Assembly: GCA_964242215.1 (NCBI GenBank)
Contig: CAXTCJ010000001.1
Location: forward strand, 145,510 to 209,509
Source: LMUY01 sp964242215
Lineage (GTDB): Bacteria; Pseudomonadota; Alphaproteobacteria; Acetobacterales; Acetobacteraceae
Direction: 5' to 3'
DNA: 64,000 bases
Shown one piece after another: positions 1-9,171 of this stretch. The translations under genes and the position numbers were made by a program. The notes below the pieces were generated by a model that did no database searches, was not told the DNA's origin, and saw only the letters and a list, made by a program, of their open reading frames with translations. Each line of letters starts with the position of its first letter. Within the stretch, counting starts at the first letter, position 1.

Positions 1-1
1 G

Positions 2-97
2 GCGGAGGACATTGCCACCGGAGTGATGTTCTTCGCCAGCGAACAGGCGAACTGGATCACCGGTCAGGTGCTTTCCGTCGATGGCGGCCGGTCCTGA
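2..97 (+). CDS. SDR family oxidoreductase, C-terminal fragment
   Basis: Only the last 31 codons are in the window. The reading frame beginning at base 2 ends in a TGA at 95-97. It carries the typical end of classical short-chain dehydrogenase/reductases: an acidic ED-I-A stretch, then FFASEQANWITGQVLSVDGG, where the ITGQ-x-x-x-VDGG motif closes the Rossmann fold. The catalytic Ser-Tyr-Lys residues lie upstream and cannot be checked, so the substrate is unknown. The stop overlaps the proposed CTG start of the next gene (CTGA), which suggests translational coupling to the Gfo/Idh oxidoreductase and a shared sugar- or polyol-type pathway. The family call is firm. Confidence 0.9.
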   Translation, partial: AEDIATGVMFFASEQANWITGQVLSVDGGRS

Positions 98-1239
98 CGG
101 CGCGGCGCATCGGCATCGTCTTCAACGGTGCCACGGGAGAGTTGGCGGGGCGGCAACATCTGCCCGCCCTGATGGCGATGCGCGACGAGGGCGGATTGCC
201 GCTCTCGGACGGAACGACGCTGGTGCCGGACGTGCTGCTGGTGGGGCGTGACCCGGCGAAACTGGCTGGCGTGTCGGAGCGGACCGGCTTCATACGCAGC
301 ACGACCGACCTCGCCGCCGCCCTGGCCGATCCGGCCTACACGCTGCTGTTCGACGCAGCCCCATCCGGCCAGCGTATGGCCACCGCGCGCAAGGGCATCG
401 CGGCGGGCAAGCACCTGTACTTGGAAAAGCCGATCGCCGGCACGCTCGCAGATGCGCTCGCCTTGCATGCCGAGGCCACAGCGTCTGGCGTGAAAGCGGG
501 CACTGTCCAGGACAAGCTGCATCTGCCTGGCTTTGCCGCTTTGCTGAAGCTACGCCGCGCCGGGTTTTTCGGCCGTGTGCTGGAGGTGCGGGTCGAGATG
601 GGGCGCTGGATCTTCGACGGTTTCGACCAACCGGGGCAGCGGCCGAACTGGAATTACCGCAAGCGCGATGGCGGCGGGCTGATCCTCGATATGTTTCCGC
701 ATTGGCGTTACATGATCGACGCGCTGGCGGGCGAAATCCGCGCGGTCAGCGCCGTCTACCGCACCCAAACGCCAAAGCGGCGCGACGAGCACGGTACTCC
801 GTACGACGTGGACGTGGAGGACAGCGTGTTCGCCCATTTCGAGCTGGAGGGCGGCGCGATTGCCTCCGTGAATAGCAGTTGGGCGACCCGGGCGCGGCGC
901 GAGTTCCCGATCCAGGTTCAGGTGGACGGAACCGAGGGATCGGCCATCGCCGGGCCGTTCGGCTGCTGGCAGCAAAGCCTGGCAGAGGCACCCGGCGGCC
1001 CGATCTCGGCGGCCCTGCCGCAGGGCCAAAGCCTCATGGACGGCTGGCAAGCAACGCCCGTCGACGCCGGTGCAACGAACAGCTATCGCGCCGGCTGGGA
1101 GCTGTTCCTGCGTCACGTGGCCGAGGATGCCCCGTTCCCCTACACCCTGCTTCAGGGCGTCAAAGGCGTGCAGCTGGCGGAGGCGGCCTACCGCAGCGCG
1201 GCGCAGAAGCGTTGGGTGGACGTTCCACCCCCGCCCTGA
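94..1239 (+). CDS. Gfo/Idh/MocA family NAD(P)-dependent oxidoreductase
   Basis: A cytoplasmic oxidoreductase of about 381 residues, which is normal for this sugar/inositol dehydrogenase family. The N-terminal Rossmann motif (IGIVFNGATGELAG) and the EKP motif (YLEKPIAG) are both visible; EKP holds the lysine conserved in the family. A GGGLILDMFPHW stretch in the C-terminal domain corresponds to the usual G-x-x-x-D-x-x-x-H catalytic segment. The start needs comment. No ATG, GTG or TTG lies ahead of the dinucleotide-binding motif in this frame, and the first TTG (142) would cut the motif off. The only plausible initiator is a CTG at 94, overlapping the SDR stop. The start is therefore inferred. 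The substrate cannot be told from sequence. Confidence 0.85.
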   Translation: MTARRIGIVFNGATGELAGRQHLPALMAMRDEGGLPLSDGTTLVPDVLLVGRDPAKLAGVSERTGFIRSTTDLAAALADPAYTLLFDAAPSGQRMATARKGIAAGKHLYLEKPIAGTLADALALHAEATASGVKAGTVQDKLHLPGFAALLKLRRAGFFGRVLEVRVEMGRWIFDGFDQPGQRPNWNYRKRDGGGLILDMFPHWRYMIDALAGEIRAVSAVYRTQTPKRRDEHGTPYDVDVEDSVFAHFELEGGAIASVNSSWATRARREFPIQVQVDGTEGSAIAGPFGCWQQSLAEAPGGPISAALPQGQSLMDGWQATPVDAGATNSYRAGWELFLRHVAEDAPFPYTLLQGVKGVQLAEAAYRSAAQKRWVDVPPPP

Positions 1240-1245
1240 ATACCG

Positions 1246-3261
1246 CTAGTGCGGGCGGGTCAGCAGCAACGCCCCGCTCGCATCCGCCCGCCCCTGCCAA
1301 CCTGGCGGAACGAGCGTTGTCGTATCGAGCTGCGTCACGATCGCCGGGCCGGCAAACACGTCGCCGGCACCCAGATCGGTGCGGGCGTACAACGCCGTCG
1401 TCGCCGACCCGCTCGCCCAGTGCACGACGGTGGACCCGGACGAACGCGCCCCCGTTCCCGGTGGCAGCACGGGGCGCACGGGGGGCGGTAGAACGCCGCG
1501 CGCCTCGACGCGCACCGTGACCAAGCGCACCGATGCGGCCAAGGTAAAACCGTATAGCGCTTGGTGCGCCGCGGCGAACGCTGCTTCCGTTGCAGGCACA
1601 TCGCCGGCCCAGGGAACGGCCAGTTCACCACCCTGCCCTTCATAACACATCAACGCCACGCGCGCCGTCCGCCGATCGGAAGCCCCGATGCCTTCACTGG
1701 CCAGCCACAACTGCGCTTCGTCCTCCAACGCGGCAAACACGCTGCCGACTTCGGCACCGGCCACCGTGCGGCCGAACTCGGCTTTCAGGTCGGCGCCGAG
1801 CAATCCGTCGGCGCACAGTACGCCGGGTGCAGGCGGGATCAACACGGTGCCGGTGTCCAACATGCCCGCCAGCGCACAGCCGTGCAGCGGTCCGGCGCCA
1901 CCGAATGCCACCAGCGCGAATTGGCGTGGATCGTGCCCGCGTTCCACCGACACCACGCGGATGGCGCCGATCATCGTGCTGTCCGCAATCGCCAGGATGC
2001 CGCGTGCCGCCGCATGCAGCGACAGGCCGAGCGGCCCGGCGATGCGGTCCACCGCCTCCGCCGCGAGCGTTGCGTCCAGCGCCATGCGGCCCCCGAGTAA
2101 GCTCGTCGGCAGATGGCCCAACACGACGTGCGCGTCCGTCACCGTGGCATCGGTGCCGCCGGTTCCGTAGCACGCCGGGCCGGGGCGGCTGCCCGCACTT
2201 TGCGGGCCGACCAACAAGGCGCCGTCCTCGACCCGGGCGATGGAGCCGCCGCCGGCGCCGATCGTCACCATATCTACCATCGGCAGCGGGAGCGGCCATG
2301 CGCCGACTTTGCCGCGCTGCGTCAGGGCGATCTCGCCGCCTTTCATCAGGCAGATATCCGCACTGGTGCCGCCGATATCGACGGTGATCAGGTCGCCGAA
2401 CCCAGCGGCCAGGCCCACGTCGCGGGCGCCCACCACCCCGGCCGCCGGTCCGGACAAGGCCGTGACCAGAGGCGCGCGCCGTACCACCGCCGGGCCAGCC
2501 ACGCCGCCATTGGATTGCATCAGCAGCAACGGTGCTGCAATTCCGGCGCCCTGCAGCCGAGCCTCGAGCCGGCCGACATAGTCCGCCACCGCCGGCATGA
2601 CGCGGGCGTTCAAGACAGTGGCCAACGAGCGTTCGTATTCGCGGATTTCCGGCAGCACGTCGACCGACGCCGTCACCGCGACGCCGGGCAGCGCCGCCCG
2701 CAACAGGTCGGCCACGCGGCGTTCGTGCGCCGGGTTGGCGAAGGAGTGCAGCAGACAGACCGCAACAGCGCTCACGCCGAGCGCTTGGATACTGGCGACG
2801 GCCACGGCAACACTGGCCTCATCAAGCGCGATCGACACGGCGCCGCCGGGCAAGATGCGTTCCGTCACCTCGAAGATGTGCCGCGGCGGCACAGGGCGAG
2901 CGGGTTTGATCCAGGCGTACAGGTTCGACGCGCGCGGAATATCCTGCCGCCCGATCTCCAGCACATGGCGGAACCCGGCGGTGGTGACCAAAGCGGTCGT
3001 GGCGCCCTTGCCCTCGAGGATAAGGTTGGTTGCGACCGTGGTCCCGTGCAGGACCCGCCCGACCGCCTCCGGCCCAGCGCCCGCGGCCTCCAGTGCCAAG
3101 TGCACGCCGGTCAGGAAGGCCTCGGACGGATCACCCGGTGTGGACGGGGTTTTCGCACGCATCACCCGGGCGGTAGCAGCGTCCTGCACGGTGACGTCGG
3201 TGAAGGTACCGCCTATGTCGACCGCAACGATCAGTGTTTTGTCAGTCAAGATGTTCGACAT
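1246..3261 (-). CDS. hyuA: Hydantoinase/5-oxoprolinase subunit A
   Basis: 671 residues, the usual size for the ATP-dependent hydantoinase/oxoprolinase A subunit, which opens cyclic amides such as hydantoins or 5-oxoproline together with subunit B in the cytosol. The N-terminal ATPase-fold motif VDIGGTFTDVTV (about residues 15-26) and the downstream HGTTVATNLI motif are both present. A second phosphate-binding-type segment (TVDIGGTSADICL) lies mid-protein and a GAGGGSIA loop follows. The ATG at 3261 is preferred; the frame is open further upstream, but that part is antisense-like sequence inside hyuB. It overlaps the hyuB end by 20 bases, so the two are coupled. Hydantoinase, oxoprolinase or N-methylhydantoinase specificity cannot be told apart from sequence. 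Confidence 0.93.
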   Translation of the reverse strand: MSNILTDKTLIVAVDIGGTFTDVTVQDAATARVMRAKTPSTPGDPSEAFLTGVHLALEAAGAGPEAVGRVLHGTTVATNLILEGKGATTALVTTAGFRHVLEIGRQDIPRASNLYAWIKPARPVPPRHIFEVTERILPGGAVSIALDEASVAVAVASIQALGVSAVAVCLLHSFANPAHERRVADLLRAALPGVAVTASVDVLPEIREYERSLATVLNARVMPAVADYVGRLEARLQGAGIAAPLLLMQSNGGVAGPAVVRRAPLVTALSGPAAGVVGARDVGLAAGFGDLITVDIGGTSADICLMKGGEIALTQRGKVGAWPLPLPMVDMVTIGAGGGSIARVEDGALLVGPQSAGSRPGPACYGTGGTDATVTDAHVVLGHLPTSLLGGRMALDATLAAEAVDRIAGPLGLSLHAAARGILAIADSTMIGAIRVVSVERGHDPRQFALVAFGGAGPLHGCALAGMLDTGTVLIPPAPGVLCADGLLGADLKAEFGRTVAGAEVGSVFAALEDEAQLWLASEGIGASDRRTARVALMCYEGQGGELAVPWAGDVPATEAAFAAAHQALYGFTLAASVRLVTVRVEARGVLPPPVRPVLPPGTGARSSGSTVVHWASGSATTALYARTDLGAGDVFAGPAIVTQLDTTTLVPPGWQGRADASGALLLTRPH

Positions 3262-5029
3262 AGCTCCGGCGATGAAAGGCACCCGAGACGGGGCGGTCTG
3301 CCCGGCGCGCGTTGGTGGCGTCGTGGTCGAGCCGGCCATCGGCGATGATGACACCATAGTGGTCGGCGGCGGCCTGTACGGAGACGAAGCCGTCCAGCAC
3401 GTCACCCAGCACGGCGTCGGGCAGGCGATCGAACGGATGGCCATGGCCGCCTCCGCCGCCGGTCTCCAGCAGTAGGATGTCGCCACGCACGAGAACGTTG
3501 CCGTCGGAGAGCGGCGCCAGCACCCGCTCGTTCGGCGTGCCCGGGTTGACGACAGCCCGGCCGGTGCCACCGCCCATGCCGCCCGCCACGCCCCAGGGTG
3601 GGTTCGCCACGCCGTCGATCCGCATGGCGAGAACGGCGCGTTCGGCCATCACCTCGTACTCGCGCACCAACCCGCAGCCGCCACGCTGCCGACCGGGGCC
3701 GCCGCTGTCGCGATGGATGGCGTAGCGCAGCAGCCGAATGGGATAGACCGTCTCGAGGAACTCGACCGGGTAGTTCTCCTGTGCGACGAAATACACGGCG
3801 TCGATCCCGTCGGCCGCCGGGCGGGCGCCGTAGCCTACGCCTACGCCGTCCGACATCAGGAACGGCACGCCGTCGGCAGTCCCACGCAGCAGCAGAATCA
3901 CATAGGCCGAATGCGCTGCAGGGGCTGCCCCGCCGGCCACATTCACCAAGCCGTTCAACGCGGCGAGCACCCGCATCATGGTCAGCCCGCGCATCCCGAG
4001 CGGCGCCGGGAAGCGCGGTTGCAGGAGCGAGCCCTCGCGCAGGATCACCTCGTCCAGCGCCTTCGGGCCGCCAGCGTTGCAGACCTGCGCCGGGTCGCCG
4101 CCGAGGAAGAACAAACCAAGCGCGGTGCCGGGCACGTGGCTGTTCATCAGGAAGTTCACCGGCCCTGGCGATTGGTCATCGGTAGCCGAGGCGTCGAGCA
4201 CGAAACGGTCGTCCGGCGTGCGCGTGAGGGCGAAGCGAATGCGGAACGGCCCGTTGCCGTGACCGTCGGAATCGATCCGATCGGTGAAGCTGTGCGTGCC
4301 CGGCGCGAACACCTCACGGAGGCGACGGCGGACCAGCGCCTCGGTGCGGGCAAGGAGTTGCCTAAGCGCGTCGGCCAGCACGGGGGCGCTGAAGCGGACG
4401 ACGATCTCCTCCATCCGACGCACGCCCAGCATGACACTCGCCATCAGCGCGCTGGTGTCGCCGCGACTTTGCGCCGGGTAGCGGGAGTTGCGGTGGAAGA
4501 TTTCCAAGGCCGCGTCGTTCACCACCCCGGCCGCGATTAGCCGGGTGGGCGGGATCATGATGCCTTCCTGGAAAATGTCGGTCGTGTCGGGGCTAATCGA
4601 GCCGGGGCGCAATCCACCGATATCGGCGAAATGCGCCCATCCCATCACGAACGCGCACAACTCGGCCTCGTGGAAGACTGGCGCCAGGAACACCTGGTCG
4701 TTGCTGTGGGACACGGCGCCGCGCGACCCATAGCAGTCGCTGAACCAATACAGATCGCCCGGTTGCATCGTGGCGGCCGGGAAACGGTCCAACACCGGGG
4801 TCGCGACGTCGCCGAAGATCGGCACGTTGGAGCCGACCGCGAGTTGCCCGGCGGCATCGAACAGGGCGGTGTAGAAATCTTTCTTCTCGCGGATGAAGGC
4901 GCTGATGGCGGTGCGCTCGAGCAACGCCTCCATCTCGGCCTGAGCGGCCCGGATGGCGCCGCGCACGATCTCCAGCGTCACCGGGTCGCACAGGTGATCA
5001 CCCTGAACGGCCACCGGCATGTCCGGCAT
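3242..5029 (-). CDS. hyuB: Hydantoinase/5-oxoprolinase subunit B
   Basis: 595 residues, typical of the HyuB/oxoprolinase B subunit that partners HyuA. The N-terminus shows the family signature DPVTLEIVRGAIRAAQAEME followed by an S-x-x-I-R-E-x-x-D block (SAFIREKKDFYTALFD). Further conserved blocks include GDLYWFSDCYGSRGA-like and GHGNGPFRIRF segments, and a GGGGGHGHPFDR stretch near the C-terminus that is diagnostic for the family. The ATG at 5029 shares one base with the TGA of the upstream M20 peptidase (TGATG), and the 3' end overlaps hyuA by 20 bases. Context with peptidases and a peptide importer suggests 5-oxoproline or a related cyclic amide released from peptides as substrate; this is inference. 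Confidence 0.93.
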   Translation of the reverse strand: MPDMPVAVQGDHLCDPVTLEIVRGAIRAAQAEMEALLERTAISAFIREKKDFYTALFDAAGQLAVGSNVPIFGDVATPVLDRFPAATMQPGDLYWFSDCYGSRGAVSHSNDQVFLAPVFHEAELCAFVMGWAHFADIGGLRPGSISPDTTDIFQEGIMIPPTRLIAAGVVNDAALEIFHRNSRYPAQSRGDTSALMASVMLGVRRMEEIVVRFSAPVLADALRQLLARTEALVRRRLREVFAPGTHSFTDRIDSDGHGNGPFRIRFALTRTPDDRFVLDASATDDQSPGPVNFLMNSHVPGTALGLFFLGGDPAQVCNAGGPKALDEVILREGSLLQPRFPAPLGMRGLTMMRVLAALNGLVNVAGGAAPAAHSAYVILLLRGTADGVPFLMSDGVGVGYGARPAADGIDAVYFVAQENYPVEFLETVYPIRLLRYAIHRDSGGPGRQRGGCGLVREYEVMAERAVLAMRIDGVANPPWGVAGGMGGGTGRAVVNPGTPNERVLAPLSDGNVLVRGDILLLETGGGGGHGHPFDRLPDAVLGDVLDGFVSVQAAADHYGVIIADGRLDHDATNARRADRPVSGAFHRRSYVEHLD

Positions 5030-6207
5030 CAGAGGCCGGTCTCCGGCAGGCGCAGGATCAGCCCGGCCAAAGCCTGCGCACGCGCGAGGAGCGTAGGAAC
5101 TTCCATATATTCCTCCACGGTGTGTGCCTTGCCGCCGACTGCCCCCAGGCCACAGAGCGTCGGCGTGCCCTGCGCCGCCGCGAAGCCGCTATCCGCGCAA
5201 CCGCCGGTGAATTCGGCACCAACCGCGACACCCTGACCGGCGGAGACGTCCACATAAAGATCGAGCAAGCGTTGCGCGTCCGACGACATCTCCATCGGCA
5301 GGAACTCGCCCGCGATTTCCCATGCGGCGGTCGTGTCGGGCACCGTGCGTGCATCCACGATGGCGGCGACCCGCTCCAGCGCCCAGGCGCGATCCTCGGC
5401 ACGGACATAGCGCAGGTCGATCTCCCCCGTCGCGTGCGGAGCGACCGTGTTGACGCCCTGGCCGCCGCTGATCGTACCGACGTTGACGGTGATGCCGCGG
5501 TCCAAATCGGTCAGCGCGTGAAGGGCGATGACCTTGTGCGCCAACTCGCCGATGGCTGAGCGCCCCTCCACGAAGTTACCGCCGGAATGCGCCGCACGGC
5601 CCGTGACGGTGAAGCGCATGAACACGCTGCCCTTGCGCCCACTCACCACGTTGCCGCTCGCCCGGCCCGGCTCGCCGTTCAGCACCACGCGGGCGTTGCG
5701 CGCGACGCGCTCGATCACCGGACGGGACGATGGCGAGGCGATCTCCTCATCCGATGTGATCAACGCGGCGAGTGGCCCGGGCTGTTCGCCGGTGGCCTGA
5801 AAGGCGGCCAGCACGAACGCATTGATCACCAGCCCGGCCTTCATGTCGGCAACGCCGGGTCCGTAGGCGCGCGTGCCCTCGATGCGGAACGGGCGACGGC
5901 CGGCCTCCCCCGGGGGGAAGACGGTGTCGCGATGACCGAGCAATACGACCGGCTTGACGTTGCGGCCGGATGGGTCCGGCAGGGTGGCGTGGATGGCCTC
6001 GCCGAACTCGGGATGCGGCTCGGTTTCCACTTGAATGCCGTGCGCTTCGAAGAACTGTTTCAGCAGCGTGCCGGTCTGGTCCACGGCGGCTCGGTCGCGA
6101 GACGGTGAGTCGCTGTTCACGAGGCTCTCCAGCAGCGTGAGCATATCGCCTTGCCGGGCCTGCAGCCAGCCGATCACGGCGGGTTGGGCTTGGGTGTTGT
6201 GATCCAT
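5029..6207 (-). CDS. M20 family metallopeptidase (carboxypeptidase G2-like)
   Basis: 392 residues starting at ATG 6207. The M20 di-zinc site can be followed: GHRDT gives His92 and Asp94, the GPGVADMKAG motif gives the bridging Asp121, and TSDEEI gives the catalytic/metal pair Glu154-Glu155. The pattern and length match the glutamate carboxypeptidase (CPG2) branch, which cleaves C-terminal acidic residues or N-acyl amino acids. No signal peptide is evident, so it is cytoplasmic. It lies downstream of the S9 peptidase and directly upstream of hyuB with a one-base stop/start overlap. A role in turning imported peptides or N-acyl-glutamate-type compounds into free amino acids is likely. Exact substrate unknown. 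Confidence 0.9.
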   Translation of the reverse strand: MDHNTQAQPAVIGWLQARQGDMLTLLESLVNSDSPSRDRAAVDQTGTLLKQFFEAHGIQVETEPHPEFGEAIHATLPDPSGRNVKPVVLLGHRDTVFPPGEAGRRPFRIEGTRAYGPGVADMKAGLVINAFVLAAFQATGEQPGPLAALITSDEEIASPSSRPVIERVARNARVVLNGEPGRASGNVVSGRKGSVFMRFTVTGRAAHSGGNFVEGRSAIGELAHKVIALHALTDLDRGITVNVGTISGGQGVNTVAPHATGEIDLRYVRAEDRAWALERVAAIVDARTVPDTTAAWEIAGEFLPMEMSSDAQRLLDLYVDVSAGQGVAVGAEFTGGCADSGFAAAQGTPTLCGLGAVGGKAHTVEEYMEVPTLLARAQALAGLILRLPETGL

Positions 6208-6252
6208 GGGGAGAGTATGGCCGCGAAGGCCGCCGCACGCCAACCGGGAAAT

Positions 6253-6367
6253 GCTTCTCCCTCTCCCCTTGAGGGAGAGGGTCGGGGTGAGGGGTAGCCG
6301 TCCATTCGGTGGGTGGCTAAATCCGCTCGCCCCGGCCCTCTCCCGTGGAGGACGAGAGAGGGAGCAG
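6253..6367. repeat. GC-rich palindromic repeat, family B
   Basis: Two inverted modules of the CTCTCCCCTTGAGGGAGAGG type (about 6253-6294 and 6330-6367) separated by about 35 bases. They sit between the S9 peptidase stop and the M20 start. The same sequence recurs at 32526, 55810 and 60937. It can form strong hairpins, so it may stabilise or attenuate the operon transcript. It contains no gene of its own. Confidence 0.75.
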
Positions 6368-6396
6368 GTATTAGGCTGCCCCTACATCGCGGTGCC

Positions 6397-8154
6397 TTAC
6401 AGTGTCGCGCGGAAGAACTCTGCAACGGCGGCATAGCTTCGGCAGCGATCCGCCGGGCGGATGAAGCCGTGGCCAGCGTAACTGAATTGCTCGAACCGGA
6501 CACTCTGCCCGCGCGCCTGAAGTGCCTCCACGATCTGCTCGCTCTCGCCGAACGGCACACGCGGGTCCCGCGTGCCATGCAGCACCAACAGGGGTGCGGT
6601 GATGTGGCCCGCCTGGCGGATGGGGGAGATGCGCGCGAACAGAATTTCGTCGAGGACCGGGTCGCCATACTCGCGGCTTCGATGCGCCCGGCGCCAAGGT
6701 CCGGTATCGGTCAGCAGCGTCGTGAAGTCGGCGATGCCGTAATAGTCCACGGCCGCCTTCCAAAGCGCCGGGTATTCGCCGATCGCGGCTAGCACCATGT
6801 AGCCGCCGTAGGACTGGCCCATGATACCGATGCGCCCGGGGGCAATTCCGGGCTGCGCGGCAAGCCAATGATGCGCCGCCGCGAGATCGTGCACACTGTC
6901 CAGCCGGAGCGCGACGTCGTCGCGCGCCGTGCTGGCGCGGCCATAGCCGGTGCTGCCGCGGACGTTGGGCATCAGCACGGCATAGCCCTCGTTGAGCAAC
7001 ATCTGCATGTCGGACCGCCAATTCGCCCGCGTTTGGGATGCGGGGCCGCCATGCACCCATACGACCGCTGGCCAGCCTGCTTGCGGGGCCTCTCCCGCCG
7101 GCATGGCGAGCCAGCCCGGCACTGTGCCGCCATCCAAACTCGGCCACTCCACGAGGGTGAACGGCCGCACGCCGGACGGTGCCGCCGGCTGCAATAAAGT
7201 CTGCACCGATGCCGATGCCACATCGTACAAGAACAATCCGGGCGGCCGCGTCGGAGCGCTGCCGCTGAACGCCAAGGTTGCACTGTCGGGCGACCAAGCG
7301 AGGTCGGCGACCATCCCGGGCGACAAATCCACTGTGGCTAATGCCGCCGCCGCAGGACCCGCTCGCAGCCGGGCGTAGCCGCGGTCATTCTCTATGATGG
7401 CGAGTTGCAGTCCGTCGGGAGACAGCGACCAAGCCTCCACATCGGCGTCCGGCGCACCGACCCATGGTGTCACCGACCCGGTCTGCGGATCGATGCGGCA
7501 CAGCGCCTGGAACTCGCCACCGCCGTCGGACAGGCCTAACAGGTGGCTGCCGTCCTTCGCCCACCGCACGCTTTTGAATGCAACCGGCCGGGGATGCGGC
7601 ACGGCTTGCACGGCTCCAGTTTCGATGTGCAGCACGGAAAGCACCTGGTCGCCTTCCGCCTCATCCGCCAGCAGCAGCAAGCGGTCGCCGTCCGGGTGCC
7701 AAGCGGACACGGCGAGTTGATGTCTACCCTGATAAAGCCGCCGTGCCACCCCACCAATCGGGTGGACGATGACGTCGAAATGCGCCTCGTCCCGATCGTT
7801 GGCGGTGTAGGCGATGGCAGTACCGTCCGGCGACCAAGCGCCGAAATCGTGGATGACGCCGGGCGCCTCGGTCAGCGGATACACCGCCTCCCGGTCCGCG
7901 AGCCAAAGCTGCTGGCGCTCGTCGCCGCCAGCGTCGATGCCGAACACCAACCGGTCGTCTTTCGGCGCGCGGCGCACGAACCCGACTTTTTCGCCGAGTT
8001 CCGCCAGCGGGCGAGCGCCGCTTCCGTCCACGCCCATCGCCCAAAGCTGCGGCATCCCGGCGCCGCGGAGATGGAACACCGTCCCTCCGTCGCAGGAGAA
8101 CGAGGGCGCGTTGGCGGCGCCGGTGGTGGCGAAGCGGTCGGAGGGTCGGGTCAT
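6397..8154 (-). CDS. S9 family prolyl oligopeptidase-type serine peptidase
   Basis: 585 residues. The first ~330 form a WD40/beta-propeller-like region with repeated W-x-P-D-G/S-x-x-x-L blocks. The C-terminal alpha/beta-hydrolase domain holds the complete triad: Ser448 in GQSYGGYM, Asp530 in HGTRDPRVP and His562 in YAGHGF. HGGP (about residues 368-371) is the oxyanion-hole motif. The family (acylaminoacyl-peptidase, dipeptidyl or prolyl oligopeptidases) cleaves short peptides. No signal peptide, so it acts in the cytosol on peptides imported by the adjoining ABC system. The start lies 36 bases downstream of the ATPase stop, in the same transcript. Family firm; cleavage specificity unknown. 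Confidence 0.93.
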   Translation of the reverse strand: MTRPSDRFATTGAANAPSFSCDGGTVFHLRGAGMPQLWAMGVDGSGARPLAELGEKVGFVRRAPKDDRLVFGIDAGGDERQQLWLADREAVYPLTEAPGVIHDFGAWSPDGTAIAYTANDRDEAHFDVIVHPIGGVARRLYQGRHQLAVSAWHPDGDRLLLLADEAEGDQVLSVLHIETGAVQAVPHPRPVAFKSVRWAKDGSHLLGLSDGGGEFQALCRIDPQTGSVTPWVGAPDADVEAWSLSPDGLQLAIIENDRGYARLRAGPAAAALATVDLSPGMVADLAWSPDSATLAFSGSAPTRPPGLFLYDVASASVQTLLQPAAPSGVRPFTLVEWPSLDGGTVPGWLAMPAGEAPQAGWPAVVWVHGGPASQTRANWRSDMQMLLNEGYAVLMPNVRGSTGYGRASTARDDVALRLDSVHDLAAAHHWLAAQPGIAPGRIGIMGQSYGGYMVLAAIGEYPALWKAAVDYYGIADFTTLLTDTGPWRRAHRSREYGDPVLDEILFARISPIRQAGHITAPLLVLHGTRDPRVPFGESEQIVEALQARGQSVRFEQFSYAGHGFIRPADRCRSYAAVAEFFRATL

Positions 8155-8190
8155 GCGCCTATTCTCGGCGACGGCGGCCGGAATGCAATA

Positions 8191-9171
8191 TCACGATGCG
8201 TGCAGATGGCAGGCGGCGCGATGGCCCGGCGCGATCTCCACCAGCGGCGGAACCTCCGCGGCACAGCGCGCAAAGGCGTGCGGGCAGCGATCGCGCAGGT
8301 GGCAGCCGGAGGGCGGATTGGCAACATTGCCGAGCGATCCCGAGAGCGGCAACGGCGCGTGGGACTGGTCGGTGCGGGGTCGCGGCGCCGCCTGGATCAG
8401 GGCCACGGTGTAAGGATGGCCGGGCCGGCGCACCACCGCGTCCGTCGGGCCGTCCTCAACGATGCGGCCCATGTACATGACGATGGTACGCTCGCAGACA
8501 TACCGAACCAGCGTTAGATCGTGCGAAATATACAGTGCCGTGAGGCCCAATTCGTCCCGCAACTCGCGCATCAGGTTCAACACGCCGGCCCGCACACTCA
8601 CGTCCAGCATCGAGACGGGTTCGTCCGCCACTAGGAACTTCGGCCGCAGCACCAGCGCACGGGCCAGCACCGCGCGCTGCAACTGGCCGCCGGATAGCTC
8701 GCGCGGCCGCTTGCCGCCCAGCCGCGCCAGATCGCCGAGATGCACCAGCCGCACCGCCTCCGCTACACGCGCGTCCCGCTCCGCCCGAGGCACGCCGGTG
8801 TTGACCAGCGGCTCGGCCACGGCCTGACGCAGCGTGAACCGTGGATTGACCGCGTCGAACGGGTTCTGGAACACCAATTGCGCCTGCTGACGGAACTCAC
8901 GCAGCGCGGCTCCGGCTAATCCAGTGAGAGGCTTACCGCCAAACCGGATAGTACCCGCGGTGGGCTCCGTTAGCTTTAGCAGCAGGCGGCCAACCGTTGT
9001 TTTGCCGCTCCCCGATTCGCCCACCAGCCCGACGCTCTCCCCCGACTGCAGGACGAGATCGATGCCATCCGTCGCATGCACCGCCGGGTGCTGGCGGCCG
9101 ATGATCTGCTTGAGGTTGCGACCGAGCGGATACCGTTTGGTGACGCCGGCAGCCTCGATCAGTGCTGCCAC
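8191..9171 (-). CDS. Dipeptide/oligopeptide ABC transporter ATPase (DppF/OppF-like)
   Basis: 326 residues beginning at GTG 9171, chosen because everything upstream in this frame is shadow of the preceding ATPase; the two genes overlap by 13 bases. Walker A is GESGSGKTT, the signature is LSGGQLQRA, and Walker B plus switch follow (FLVADEPVSMLD, then SHDL). The C-terminal oligopeptide-transporter extension is present, with its cysteine-containing CHLRDRCPHAF segment, typical of OppF/DppF. It energises uptake through the two permeases encoded upstream. Partner of the neighbouring DppD-like ATPase. Confidence 0.93.
   Translation of the reverse strand: MAALIEAAGVTKRYPLGRNLKQIIGRQHPAVHATDGIDLVLQSGESVGLVGESGSGKTTVGRLLLKLTEPTAGTIRFGGKPLTGLAGAALREFRQQAQLVFQNPFDAVNPRFTLRQAVAEPLVNTGVPRAERDARVAEAVRLVHLGDLARLGGKRPRELSGGQLQRAVLARALVLRPKFLVADEPVSMLDVSVRAGVLNLMRELRDELGLTALYISHDLTLVRYVCERTIVMYMGRIVEDGPTDAVVRRPGHPYTVALIQAAPRPRTDQSHAPLPLSGSLGNVANPPSGCHLRDRCPHAFARCAAEVPPLVEIAPGHRAACHLHAS

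Noticed and set aside
2113..4540. Several long plus-strand frames opposite hyuA and hyuB
   Set aside because: They are antisense shadows of well-supported genes caused by the strong GC bias at third codon positions.
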